50,000 nucleotides of DNA, from the NCBI GenBank assembly GCA_002005505.1, contig MVGU01000106.1, positions 247,501-297,500 on the forward strand, given 5' to 3'. Positions 1-29,100 of the stretch are shown piece by piece. The position numbers were made by a program, and so were the translations under genes. Under the pieces are notes generated by a model. That model did no database searches and had not been told where the DNA came from. It was given only the letters and a program-made list of their open reading frames with translations. Origin of the DNA: Botryococcus braunii (Eukaryota > Chlorophyta > Trebouxiophyceae). Every line of letters begins with the position of its first letter. The first letter of the stretch is position 1.

Positions 1-663
1 GAGAGAGAGAGAGAAGGGGGGGGGCAAGGGGGAGAGGATTGCCAATGCTTATTTTGCAACAACCAAAAGCCAAAATTGCACAATAACTGTGAAGCTGCAC
101 TGGAATCCAGTCTACAAGGGCTTGCAGACGACCTGAAGAAGAAGTTCTTGATAGATCCTGATTTAGCACTCTCTAGATCTCTCCACTGCTTCAGAAGACG
201 GTCATAGAGCTGCAAGACAAGCATTTCAGGGTGAAAAGTAGCATTAGCATCAGCATCCATCATGATGGTCGCCACAAGCACCCCTGAACGTTTGTAGACG
301 GTACAAGTCAAATCCAATTAGGAGAACCGGCCAGTGCACCACTTGGAATCACAGCAGTTACCTCCAAAGAAACTTTTTGGATTACAAGGACTCCCCGGCC
401 TTATATCAAGAGCGGGCAAGTGAAACGTAAATTCTGGTGGGGCCATGGTATATTCCATGTACTTTCAGACATACCGTGGTGGACAGTTGCCGCCCCAAAA
501 GCTGCAGTTTCTCCTCTAAATCATGTCCTCTCCTCCAGTCAATGACTTGCCCCGCAGCAGAAGTCCCCGGTAATGCATCTTGCCATGCGTGGTATATCCA
601 CGACCGCCTAAATATGGGTACCTCAATTATTCTTAAAAGCCCACCCATACGTGAGACATTCAT
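1..663 (-). CDS. Candidate minus-strand gene, 5' exons, cut by window edge
   Basis: Two stretches read as possible exons on the minus strand, divergent from the nucleotidase gene. The first runs from an ATG at 663 to about 406 (85 codons open; basic and tryptophan-containing start, then a stretch rich in L, E, R and Q). It contains a good internal donor, GTATGT after an ACG codon, near 470. The second, roughly 290 down to the window edge, is open without stop and encodes an acidic start followed by a helix-like segment with LYDRLLKQW. I could not find a junction that joins the two in phase with confidence. The product is not recognised. A distant similarity to mitochondrial K+/H+ exchange-related proteins crossed my mind but is not supported by any motif I can defend. 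The microsatellite at bases 1-14 continues off the window. Confidence 0.28.
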
Positions 664-1241
664 GTAGCGTTGATCCTACGTCACAATATTCGCATCAACA
701 TCTTACGACACAGCTTAAACCAAGTGTGTCCCACGTCGAATCGGATCGTCACAAGTGATGGCAGTTCAATAACCATCAATACAATTATTCCAACTTGACA
801 TTGTTAACGATCTAGAAATTATTTAAACATAAAAGGACGTAGACGTCCTTTAGACTCGAGTGTCTGGAGACTCTATGATCACGTTAGACCCACGGAAGTC
901 CCAGTATCCAAGAGCACAGAGAGCATAAAAGAGGTCGGAAATCGCCCACAATAGTTTGCATTATCAAAATACCCACAAGTCATTTTAATTTCTTTGTTCT
1001 TCCGTCTATTATCTATTGCCCACAAAGCCAGTCAGAACGAAAATGCGGTTCCTATCTCAGTCAGCAGGGTACCGGATTTCCAAACCATACCGGTACCCAT
1101 AGACACCACAGTCACACACATCTCCGTTAAGACTGAATTACGATTACTGGATCCATTCCTCGTCGGAATCTTGTAATTGTAAGAGCATTCGGCACTTTGC
1201 ATTGCTTGGGAGAAAATTTGGGAACAATGGAGTAGGACACC
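664..1241. other. Intergenic stretch, possible bidirectional promoter
   Basis: No convincing coding sequence. It separates the candidate minus-strand start at 663 from the nucleotidase ATG at 1242, so it would hold the promoter of either or both. AT-rich patches resembling TATA elements occur (for example ACATAAAAGG near 828 and GCATAAAAGAG near 925), but nothing fixes a transcription start. Confidence 0.3.
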
Positions 1242-9136
<7,895 letters not shown>

Positions 9137-9190
9137 CGCTGCGGGGCTATACCAACTAGCTAGTTGTTTCTCCCTCTCCCTCTTTATCTC

Positions 9191-9340
<150 letters not shown>

Positions 9341-9466
9341 GCGCATGCTGTTGTCTGTGTCCACGCTGGGAAACAGCCAATAATTCCTGGGAAACGGCGC
9401 TGTACATCTGCAATCCAGAGGCTGTCTCCTCTCAAAGCGTTAGATCTTAACTGAACAATATTGCTT

Positions 9467-9580
9467 AATCCTGGGAGTCGACTGAACTTTCCTGGGAATC
9501 CAACTGACATCCATGGGAAGCAACTGATCGTTCTCTGGAATCAAGTGACCATGCCTGGGATCAACTGATAATTCCTGAAA
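9467..9580. repeat. Degenerate about 28-bp minisatellite
   Basis: About four to five copies of a CCTGGGAATCAACTGA-like core spaced about 28 bases apart downstream of the nucleotidase gene. Confidence 0.6.
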
Positions 9581-10310
9581 GAGAGTTGAACTTCCGGCAG
9601 GAAGACCCCATTTGAGGATGGTACATTTACTTTTAAGTCGTCGCTCAAAATGTCTCAGATACCTAGGAGGTAGAGAGCCCCACATCGGGCATGCCAGGGC
9701 CTAATATATTAGCATTTTTTTTTCTTTTGATTTTGCTTAGTTGATTCTGCTGCTCACAGTGTCCGCAGTTAATGGCGGGGCATACATGGAATGACATGGG
9801 TGCACGTCGACGAACGTCCTCTTCGAACAGTGTTGTAACTAGTTATACTGCTGCTGGTGGGCTGCGGCGGGTGTTGATATCGATGAGTCAGATCGTACAC
9901 TCCTCATTATCATGGGGCAAGATATACCACCTTATCGTGTTCCTATGACCCAGCCACACCACAGCTTCTTGCATGCATGTACACGGGACCTTGTGGGGTC
10001 AGATGAGGGCCCCATCTGCTCCTATGGGTCCCCCCAAACCTTCAGTGCACGTGCCAGGTACAGCAATGCGACCATTAACCTTTAAACTTTAACACTTCGT
10101 TGTGCTATGGAGGTGGTTTGTGTTGTGGGGGTTGTTAGCTCTTCAGACAGAGGGTTTGATATATTTCTGGGGGGGGGGGGGGGGGGAGGGGGTAGGGGTG
10201 GGTACCCGTAGGTCTGGGCCCAACGTTGGTTTCCAGGGTATTCCTTATTAGTCATGCTATATACGGGGGGGGGGGGGGGGGGGGAAATAGGTCCCGGGTA
10301 CCCGCGTGCC

Positions 10311-10347
10311 CGATTTCTGGTGTGCGGTTAGGATAGGCTTCACTCTT
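10311..10347 (+). repeat. Dispersed 37-bp motif, copy 1
   Basis: Contains GTGCGGTTAGGATAGGCTTC. Further copies lie at 16207-16244 (opposite strand) and 28076-28112. Similarity with copy 3 continues a little downstream (TTTACATAAATA versus TTTATACAAATA). Confidence 0.75.
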
Positions 10348-10983
10348 TTACATAAATAGGTCACACCCACGGGGTCACACTGCCGGGAGTGCCGGGGTGG
10401 GAGTTTAGGGCTCTTGAGCTCGCCCCCATCTTCCTTTTTCCTTCATTATCATGGGCGCTCCTGGGGGAAAGGGGATATTCATGGCCTCCTCCGTCCTCAT
10501 GAATATGATGCATGAGTCACGCCGTTCTAAACCCCTTTCCCACACGTCTTTTTAAACATATGTGCCCTTCCCACATGTCTTGTATGTCCCTATCCCGCAT
10601 GTCGGAAACACCTGATCAGTGGGTTTTGTTTGTGCTGCTGACTTCGAAGGGCTGAGCGTATTTCATTGTTTTACCTCAGACAGAGAGGTGAACATTTGAG
10701 TTGTATGTTCACGGTGATATGACTGAGGTCCTCAGTATTTGCGTCACGAATTTGTCCTGTTCTCCGGTCCGCGCACGTGTGAGTTCCCCGAATTCAAATT
10801 CATTGTGAATCGGTGTGCTTCCAAATTTAGTCCACATGCATAGGTGCAGATGCAAGCGTAATGGAACACACGGGGATAGTGGCACAAGCAGTGATTCACA
10901 ATGGACACAATGCGTTAAAAGGTGTTCTTTAGAAAACACTGATAGACAGTGGCTCTAAACTATTCCGTGCTGTCACCACGGCC

Positions 10984-13152
10984 ATGAAGTCGTCGTGGAA
11001 TCCGCCACCGATGCCAGGGCTCCTTACATATCAACATATGGGGATCTTCAGAACAAGAAACTCATGGAAAATTTTGGCATGTGTGCTTCTGCTCAGTGGT
11101 GTCCTCTCGAGTGATGTAAATCAGAAGTCACCGAGCGTGGCTCCTGAGAGTACGGCTCAGCAAGAGCAATTTGAGCTCAGCGATGGTGGAATATATACCA
11201 TTTGGTATAATATTTTAAACTTTGCGGCTGGGCAATTGTTTCCTGCCACGATTAATGATACTCTCCCCACGTTGCCGTGGTCTTTACTCAGACCAAACCC
11301 AACGTTCACCACGCAAGTCAAAGTCGAGGAATGCAGCAGGAGTGAGATTGTGACCTGCGTATACTACGGTAAATGGGGCTGAACTTGACCTTACAGTGTG
11401 CCTTTACAACGCACTTTGTTAGCGGGGAAATGATGGATCTGTACAGTTAAGGGTGGAGCGGAGGAGACAAGCCATAGTTTGACAAAACTGGCATCCAGTG
11501 AGCCAAATAAATATATTAGTCGAGATTAGCAGTTGTTTCGATTGGTTCAGGGTCGTCATCTCTGTGCGAAGGCCTTACTTGCTGTTGCTCTGTGTTGCAG
11601 GCAACTCGAGCAATGGCCTTCCTGAACGTGTGCATGGAATTTTCTGGACAGATGGGTAAGTTAAAGCAGTAATACTAGTACTACCCAGAATCAGGCTCCT
11701 GCTTTTTACTTCTGCACAGTACTTAGGGCATTTGATTGTGCCCCTCTGCACCCCCACAGTCCCAACTGCCTCCCCCCCCCCCCCTCCCGGGCCCAAACAA
11801 ACCCAAAACAAGTAACTGGAGTCAGACTCCTGGCATGCACTTCTGCACAGTATCTGTTCCCTTCAATTTCTCCCCTGCACCCCCACAAAACCCCCCTTGT
11901 TTGGTCAACCTGTAGGCGGGATCGCCGTAGGGCATGGGCAGGTGCCCTGCGTGCCATGCCAAACGGCTGGGGTACACAACTTGCAACCCATAAGCTAGTT
12001 TGCAACAACCAGAAAGGCAATCTCATATGGTACCTGGAGACCCGTAGTCCAAGTCTGAGGAGTCAATGCAGAGTTTCGAACTGCTCGAAGCTTTTCAGAT
12101 ATTTCAGTCGATGTCAAATTGGCACGTGTTAGGCTGCTTCATTGGAGTTGCTGTAGTGTTGCGAGGCACATTTGGGCACGTTGCTTGCTCCTCAATGCTA
12201 GAATGATTTGGGCTAGGTTGTGCGTCGGGCGTAGCTACAAAGGATATGCTTTCAGACTTGTTCCCAGGGTCAGACTGTGCGCTCGAGTGATAACCATAGC
12301 GGCTTTTATTGGCAGGGCAGCCTGAAATATGTAGTCCCTCCTCAGCAGTTATACTGCTCGCTCGTGCCATCAGCAGACATGGATTGTTCATCCCTTTGTC
12401 TGAATGCGACCAACAAGCATCTGCATTTTTCGTTCTTGACCCCAGTCAGGGGTGTCGAGGGCATTGGCCTGTCATGGTTGAACGTCGCGTGCACACAGAC
12501 TGGCACGCAAACGGCCTCCGTGAGGATCGATGCACATTGCAACAAATCAACATGATATGACACGCAACAGGGAGATGTTGGCGCAGGCTGGGTACATCTG
12601 GAGAGGCGTTCTCGGGTGCTGGGCCCTATGACCCCGTGAGTCGGGTGCTCATTTTGGAGGGTATCAACAGAGGAGTTGCCGCAGCACCCGGGAGTTCCAC
12701 CTGGAATGGCCTGTTCTGGACACCCTCGAGCATCGCCATCCTGAATGGCGGCCTATTGTTCAATGGTGACTACGAAGTCCACTTCAATGAGGTGGGTAGC
12801 CCTCGAGGAAGAGCTCTGGCAACTTGTTTGAAGCCATGCAAACTGCTCCTGGGAATGGGTGCAACGTGGGGATCGAGCCTGAACAGTCTCCACTTGTGGT
12901 TTTGGTTTTCTGCGTTTCGCTTGCCTGATACCAATCACTACAGCCGGGCTGCTCCTGCTACCTCTGCTGAATGACTCGGTGTGTCCTTGGGGGGCGGGGG
13001 ATTGACGTAATGTCACGTCTAGTAGATCTTGCCGCAAGTGCTCCCTGAACTACTTTGTTAACCCTTTTGCCCCGCCCTCCCCCCCCCCCTTCTCTCTCCG
13101 CGTTTGCTGCCATCCGCGATTGTTTCTCCCCTCCCCCACCTCCTTTCAAGCA

Positions 13153-13203
<51 letters not shown>

Positions 13204-14059
13204 CAATGGACATAGGACGGGTGGCCTGATAAATTGGGTTAAAGTGTTTTTGTAGATGGCAGGGGAGGGAACAGTGTGGAAAAGCAGGTACAGCAGGTCT
13301 CCTTCCTTCACGTACCTGTTGTTGACCAAAATTGGCAATGCATGTCCGAAACACCTTGGCTTGCCGCAAGGAACGTCTTGATTGGTTTTGGGGTGTGCGG
13401 CGGCGGGGGGGGGGGGGAGATCGTCACAAAAATCTCACCTGGTTTTCCCTAGTCATCAAATTGTCCCTGTCAACGTTGATGACCCACACGGGTCCGAGAA
13501 ACTTGGGAAAGACTGGTGCCCGGCATTGTCGCAAGACAGCAAAGGGTAAGCACATGTGGCCACGAATCTTGCTCCGCTGATGCCTGGACGTCCGCATATT
13601 TCAATGTCCCTCATATCAAGGCTCTCCCACAGGCCACCCCACTCACGTCCCTTCTCCCTTCCCACACAGCATGCACGCGCTTTCGTCTTCAAGCACGCCC
13701 TTCCTTTGCAAGGGAAAAGCGCTGCGCTTGGCATCTGGCAATCATTTCGGGAGCCAAGGCGTGAACGAGACCGGGGGCATGTGACTGCGCAGGACATCAC
13801 CTTTGGTCAGATTTACGCCACCGGCTACCTGCTGGGGATCAAGATCACCATCCCGGCTTTCTTGGCCGACTTCATAATGACGTGGGAGGGGCAAGGGACG
13901 TGGCACCGGATCTCCAGGATCCTGGGCTTCTCCGCCCAGATCGGAGACTACAACTTGCGAGCCGTGATCGATGGGAAGGGGCAGAAAACATACTGGTTTG
14001 ACCACGGCTGGCTCACCTACCATGGCGGGGGCCCTGTCTTGGTTCCTTACGTTCTGTAA
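10984..14059 (+). CDS. Unrecognised, probably secreted protein, multi-exon
   Basis: Exon 1 (10984-11368) starts with ATG and encodes a basic start followed by a hydrophobic stretch (ILACVLLLSGVLSS, residues about 30-45) that looks like a signal peptide or anchor. Exon 2 (11601-11655) and exon 3 (from 11916) join in phase; exon 2 contains GIFWTDG. Exon 4 is about 12316-12519 and Cys-rich. Exon 5 is about 12587-12791 and contains WNGLFW. Exon 6 is about 13453-13545. The last exon is 13793-14059 and ends in TAA; it is aromatic-rich with a hydrophobic GIKITIPAFLADFI segment and a W-F-D-H-G-W motif. Junctions 3/4, 4/5, 5/6 and 6/7 have several possible splice sites and I could not close all phases, so these boundaries are approximate. 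No family recognised. The tryptophan, glycine and cysteine pattern suggests an extracellular beta-rich fold; that is inference. Confidence 0.5.
13156..13200. repeat. (CA)n microsatellite
   Basis: Short CA run inside an intron of the secreted-protein gene, preceded by a C-rich polypyrimidine stretch. Confidence 0.95.
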
Positions 14060-15467
14060 ATATCAATTGGGAGTACATTGTCAGAGCGTTTACTGAACGT
14101 AACCCCTCAGCCTGGCCAACCTTAGTTGGCTAGATATGGGTCATTCATTGTACTGCCGTCCTCTTCAGCCCTAGTGGCTGGTCTTTGGATGTAATCTTCC
14201 TTCCTTCCTTCCTGGCTCCCTATACATTCTTCTCGAGATTCCCGCAGATCCAGAATTTGAACAAGGCCTAAACAGGCGTAACCTAGTCATAAGCATCTCC
14301 CGGGTCTGCTGCCTTTTCAAAAGAAATGGGATGCTTTGGCAAAGACCATCTTTTCTGCTTCAAATAGCTGCTGGATGATGGCATGGTGTTGCCCAGACCC
14401 GGACTGTTGACAGTTGACAAGTCCTTGTTTTGGGTGGTGGAGCGCATTTCAACAACACTTAGATACCCAGGCCTGTCAGAGGCACTCCTCCACTGGCACC
14501 TTCCGGTTGCGGGCCTGCACTTCTGCGGGATATAAGTGTGTCGATGTATTGACAAGCACCTTAGCGGCAGCGTTCCATGACGCAATATGCGTGGCAGACT
14601 TCCTGACGGCATGTCTTCTCCACTCTCCACGTGGCTGGTCCTGGATGCGATGTTCATTCCCATCCAAGTACCAGCACTGCATGCCAATACCAGGGACCAG
14701 CATTCTCCAAGTACCGGTACTGCATACTGGGGTCAGACGTACGAGGACCCAATCCGGTCCTCGTGCTTCTGAAGCAGCCTCGCCTTTGGACAAGCAGTCG
14801 AGCGCTGCATCCCGTCCAGCGCGAGCTCATCCATCACACGACGAAGTTGGAATCAGCACCGAGTCACTGACCGGTTGCACCCCTAGCTTCCGGGTGAGAG
14901 CACAGGGGTGCCCACATCTAAGAAAGTAGCTCTTAAATACGAGCGGAAGTTTGCCCAATTTGGCCCTATCTTGCAAAATGGAGGAAGCTCTGCTGCTTCC
15001 TGGTACAGGCCTTTAAAGGCGCCGGCATGCACGTTCTAGCCCTCAGAAGGATCCCTGTGTTGCTTGGATCGTGGGGCTGACAAATAGAAAGTAAAAGGAA
15101 TTTGATGACTGCCTTGGGAAGTGGCAACATGGTGTCTGGCGCGGCTAATGTTGCAGCCTGGTGGGAGGACCTCTAGATCTATCCTCTACCCTCTGGAGGT
15201 CCCTCACCACAGTTTTGAGTGGGTGCTTAACCATGCATGTTGCTGGTGTCCCAAGGATGCAAAACTATAGTGCAACTGGAGGACGCTTGAGACGACGCGG
15301 CAGTTTTGCAGCAAGTCGTATGAAGTACAGGTCCCCCGAAGCAACGTCCAAAAAGTGTGCGGCCAAAAGTGGCGTTGCCGACGGTGTAGGCAAACGGTTT
15401 AAGTAAACCGCTTTAAGCCACCCATGGAGTTGCGAATTTGCAAAATGCACGTTAACCACGCCAAACT

Positions 15468-15518
15468 GGTTAGCCAAGTTTGCAAATTTGGATTTACAAT
15501 TTGCAAACTTGGTTAACC
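15468..15518. repeat. Inverted repeat (20-bp arms) with flanking 13-bp direct repeats
   Basis: Left arm 15468-15487 and right arm 15499-15518 are complementary at 19 of 20 positions with an 11-base loop. GTTAACCACGCCA occurs both at 15451-15463 and at 15512-15524, so the right direct repeat overlaps the hairpin arm. Confidence 0.8.
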
Positions 15519-16206
15519 ACGCCATCCGGCAGGTCAGGTGGCAAATTTGGCAGTGTGTGCACCCTATCCACATCCAGGAACGGAAGTCATGTCGTAGGAA
15601 AGTTTCTCCTGTTTGCATTTTGAAGAGTTTCAACTGCAAATTCGTAGTACACTTTGTACAGTGTACATTGCCTGTTGGAATTGCGGCAAATGTACACACA
15701 AATTGGCTATGGCCATGCTGCCGTTCCGCATTTGTGACCCAGCCCAGATGTCGAGGCATATGAACCACATGAGAGCAGTTTCATATTCCTCGCACCTGCT
15801 TGGGTGTTGCCACATTTACAACTGGCATGTTCACCCATGTGGGATGCACGTGACTCCCCTCACAAGCCAACAACGCACGCCTGGCTTAGGCCTCGCCGGA
15901 AGTGCCCCTTGACTGCATGCATGCATCTGTGCATAAGCGACTTTGTCAATGCGCTTCTGCTTGTGGGGAGACATGCGTGGCATACGAGCCATTGATACAG
16001 ACAAAAGGAGAAAAGGAAGAAGGGGTTGAGAGTTCTTTAGGAGAGCCCTTTAGCTAAGCTCCCACCCCAAAACGCCCGGCAAGCCAGAGGGCATGGCATA
16101 CAGAAGTCGCAGGGCCAAAGTTTGAAATTGCACATCACGAATTTTTTAAGCCCATGGCCTGGCTCAGGGTCTACTCATGCAGCCCGGGGGCGCAGCATTT
16201 AGTATT

Positions 16207-16244
16207 AAGAGTGAAGCTTTATCCTAACCGCACACCAGAAATCG
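16207..16244 (-). repeat. Dispersed 37-bp motif, copy 2
   Basis: Reverse-complement copy of the motif at 10311-10347, with one inserted A/T base in the GGATAAAGC part. Confidence 0.75.
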
Positions 16245-16789
16245 TGCATTTACAAATATCATCGCGAAATTTTCCACTGCATGACTACGATGTCTTCACA
16301 TGTCCGGACAGGATCCTCTCTTGAGATAAGAAACATGCGCTCAAGTCAGAATGTCTACCTAGTTGCTGAAAGTATTATAGTTCTAAATCTGCCATAAGGA
16401 TATGCGGGGTGGCGCACGTGCCTCCGTGCATCATGATGTAAGCACGTCCTTAGGAATTTTCCATGATCAGTAAGCTTATCAGTGAAGTGGTCACTTTCCC
16501 AGCTGTGTTGGTTGCGGACTGTCGTAGGATCCCGGGGCCTGATCAGTAAAAACTCCGCTTGTCTCTGCATGCTGCGCAGCCAGAAAGTACGATGATTTGC
16601 GCCAACCTGCGGTGGCTCCCTCAAAGCTCTTTGCCTGAGCAAATGCGAGGGCTCTAGACGATATTTGCAGAAGCATAAATCATAATATTAGGGGCCAACC
16701 GGTTGTAAAAAGGTTAAGGAAACCAGCTGTCTTCCAATCTATTGACCTTGCATCGGTATGTAAGGTATGTGACAAATTTGGCATGCTTT

Positions 16790-17244
16790 GTGAGCCTGGA
16801 ACCTACCGCTGTCATCCCTCTTGTCCTCTGTACCTAAGCACTCGATCCGAGTCTCGGGCAGGTTTGATGTTGCAGCTGAAACAGGTAATTACCTGCTTAC
16901 CTCAGGGCATGCCCCACATTTGTCCTAACTTCACACTTTCACAGATAGCTGGATTGTGCAGTACGGCGAAGTGCGGATTTGAACTGAACAAATCTGTCCT
17001 GTTGCATTGGCCGCCTGTACTTGTTTGATAGAACTCTGCTTGTTAGTCTCCCCCACTTGTACTTCATACATTATGCCCTCTAATTAGCCATCAAACGTGT
17101 TCCACACTGCATCTGGCAGGCGAAAGCATTCGCTCATCTGTATCTCAACCACCCATTCAGCACCAGCGGCGGCTGCGACGGCACGACCGTGTCGGCCAAC
17201 GACATCGGGAACCAGCTATTCACAAAAGTTCTTGTGTTCCATTG
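16790..17244 (+). CDS. Candidate terminal exons of an unrecognised gene
   Basis: A CAG|GTAATT donor follows an open segment ending near 16884, and TTTCACAG near 16944 is a good acceptor. A GC-rich segment after GGCAG near 17120 encodes SGGCDGTTVSANDIGNQ and ends at TGA (17242-17244). Codon composition of the last piece looks coding. The frame across the pieces is uncertain and no family is recognised. It could be unrelated to the gene at 10984-14059 or a pseudogene. Confidence 0.22.
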
Positions 17245-17712
17245 ATTGACAAACTGGCCAGTCCATCCTTCTGTTTAGAAGGAACTGTTTTTCATCTGGT
17301 CTATAATCAACTCAGAGTCCAGAGAGCGAGTGCAAGGCGGTAACCGCAATAGGTCTGAAAGAAGAAGCAAGAGGCCTCTCTGTTCCCAGAAGGAGGAGCA
17401 GTAGAAGATGGAGGAGCGGGAGAAGAAGGAATAGAGGAGGAAGAGGCTTAAAGCGCCGCATATACGTACATGCATGTCAGCGCGAGTTTCCAACCAAATA
17501 ACTACGAAGTATACAACTTTGGGACATGTCAGAGAATTCTCCCTCCAAAAAGTGTCGATACTCTGGACAGGCTTCGAACAACTCTCCACCTGCTAGTCTG
17601 TTTCTGCTCCTTTCTGTGACTCATCGATTCTGCCACTAAGATAATCGCCTCTGCCCAGCCGTTCACATATGCTGCTAAGGACAAATGCATCACATTTGCT
17701 TAAGCCCCCTCA
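17245..17712. other. Non-coding stretch
   Basis: No supportable gene. It contains a purine-rich GAAGAAG/GGAGGA patch near 17355-17450. Confidence 0.4.
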
Positions 17713-18000
17713 CATGACAATGCTTCCGTCCTGCAAGTAGCCCCATAGCGTCCAGTTGAAAATGTCCCTGACATGACAATGTAACCGTTCTGCAAGGAGC
17801 CCCACAGGGTCCAGTTGACAATGTCCCTGACATGGCCATGTGGCATGCATGCTTCTGTCCTGCAAGTGACACGTGGCCCAAGAAGGTCCAGTTGAGAATG
17901 CCATTCACAAGACCACGCTTCCATTCTGCACATAGCCCCAAAGGGCCTAGTTGACACTGCCCCTGACAAGACCACGCATCCAGCCTGGAAGCAGCCGAAA
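17713..18000. repeat. Minisatellite, about 59-bp unit, five copies
   Basis: Units begin at about 17713, 17772, 17831, 17907 and 17967 (spacing 59, 59, 76, 60). Each contains TTCTGCAAG- and GTCCAGTTGA-like cores. The third unit has a CATGCATG-type insertion of about 17 bases. The open frames on the minus strand here are products of the repeat. Confidence 0.88.
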
Positions 18001-18322
18001 GGGGCACCATTGGCGGGGACGAGAACCTCCTTGTCCGATCCGTGCTAAGGTAGGCACCAATGAACCCTTCGAAGAACCCAGAATAACAATAGTGATTGCG
18101 TTACCATTTGGCTGACCTTGATTGGCATCCTGGCCACCAGCATCTCCGAACGCTCCAGAAAGAGGACCTGCTCTAAGAGCTGGTTAGTCGGGCTCGGTTG
18201 GCATGCTGGACACGAATGTCTTCAAAGAATCCAGACGGAGGATTGCCCTAAACCCTGAATAGTTGAGCTCGGGTGGTATGCTGGAGGCGAATGTCATGGA
18301 AGAATCCAGAAGGAGGGTCGCC

Positions 18323-27814
<9,492 letters not shown>

Positions 27815-28075
27815 CCTTTCAGGAGCCCAATTCTCGCTTGAAAGGGCGAATCACATGTCAAATGTTCCACAACATGTTTCTAAGCAAATTTCCTTAGTTG
27901 ATTTTTCCCTTCACAGTCGGTGCGTGTGAATGATCAGAGTGTTCATGTTGAACTGTATCTTGAAATCCAGGCTTGCGTGGCGAAACAAGGGACAGGGCAA
28001 CCGCCGACCCAGATTGCCCGGACATAATCCCCCAGCGTCCCGCATATATGCAAAACTTCCGCGTCCCTGCATGAT

Positions 28076-28150
28076 GGATTTATGGTATGCGGTTAGAATA
28101 GGCTTCACTCTTAATTTTAAAACTTAGGATAGGATAGGCTTCACTCTTTT
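28076..28150 (+). repeat. Dispersed 37-bp motif, copy 3, plus partial fourth copy
   Basis: 28076-28112 matches the motif of 10311-10347 with a few changes. A second, shorter copy of its right half (GGATAGGCTTCACTCTTTT) follows at about 28124-28150. It lies just upstream of the ThrRS start. Confidence 0.75.
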
Positions 28151-28416
28151 ATACAAATACTTCCCTGCATCCTCTGCATGTGCGGCAAGTGCAGAAACAT
28201 GCGGTCTGTGTTTTCACTCTCCGTTTACAAGTCGTGGGTACCAAGGGGGAAGGAGGGGGGGGGGGGTCCTGTTCCATCTCATTAGCCCTTTGTGGCTGGA
28301 CAGCTGTCTTCCTTAAAAAGAGCGTGATTAAAATTATGTCAGATGTGCCCCAGGTGTGAATGACGCAAACCCAAATGTGCCCAAGGTGTGAACGACCCAA
28401 ACCCAAATGTGTCGAG

Positions 28417-29044
28417 CTACAAGCAAGTCACACTCGGCGAGCAGCCAGTTGGCACCCACAGCGGCAGCAACAGTGAACTTGGCCCGACATATGACATGAT
28501 ATCCCTCCACATCTTCTTGTCCAATGACAGCTGTTTCAAAAGTCCGTGGAGTCTCTTCAATAAGGCCAGTGCATTAGCAGGCAACAACACAGATGTTTCG
28601 AATGAAAAGGCTTGGGGGGCCACAGGCGGATGATGACGCACCAGCCAGACAGCATAGCAGGTGTGCTTGTCTTGGGGAGCGTGCGCAGCGGCCCCACCCG
28701 GCACGAAGTGCTGCAGATCACTGGCGGTAAGTTGTGACGGGCCGACAAGGTCACTGTAATGGTCGAAACCCTCCTCCCACGCGTGGAGGCGGAGGTCTCT
28801 TCCTTCTTCCATCTACCAGAAGTCTGACAAAGAGAAAAAGGCATCGGCTCCATCCATTCCACATTGGGTCATTGATTCGCGGCATTGTAATTTGAGAGTC
28901 TTGAAAGTCCGCCGGGTGAGGCGGGGCCTTGAATGAAACTTGGCGACGTCCTCTTTCAACTTGAGCGGGGGTTTGAAAGGAAGTCGCCACAACCTCTTCC
29001 AACCTACAAAGTAGCCAATTTATATTCCTTTGGACCAACGACAC
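28417..29044 (-). CDS. Two unrecognised minus-strand ORFs, possible exons
   Basis: 29044 down to about 28751 is open for 97 codons and rich in Q, R and P. 28812-28417 is open for 131 codons from an ATG; it includes LLPANALALLKRLHGLLKQLS, a helix-like stretch, and a His/Pro-rich middle. TTTGTCAG near 28823 could be an acceptor linking them. No domain recognised. They could be a host gene, or a fragment of a mobile element disturbed by the neighbouring retrotransposon. Confidence 0.28.
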
Positions 29045-29100
29045 AATAGTACCTACACTCTGATATATCTAACGTGATCGGATTGCTACCCCTCGCTTGC

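Larger units (their letters stand above)
14060..16782. other. Long stretch without a supportable gene
   Basis: Open frames up to 171 codons occur (14414-14929, +) but overlapping frames on the other strand are equally long and no motif supports any of them. The region holds an inverted repeat (15468-15518) and the second copy of the dispersed 37-bp motif. Confidence 0.5.

Noticed and set aside
14414..14929. 171-codon plus-strand ORF
   Set aside because: Comparable open frames exist on the other strand and in another plus frame, with no motif or splice support.
17690..18010. Three minus-strand ORFs of similar sequence that suggested a repeat protein
   Set aside because: They come from the 59-bp minisatellite. 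The period is not a multiple of three (59, 76), so the frame is not kept between units.
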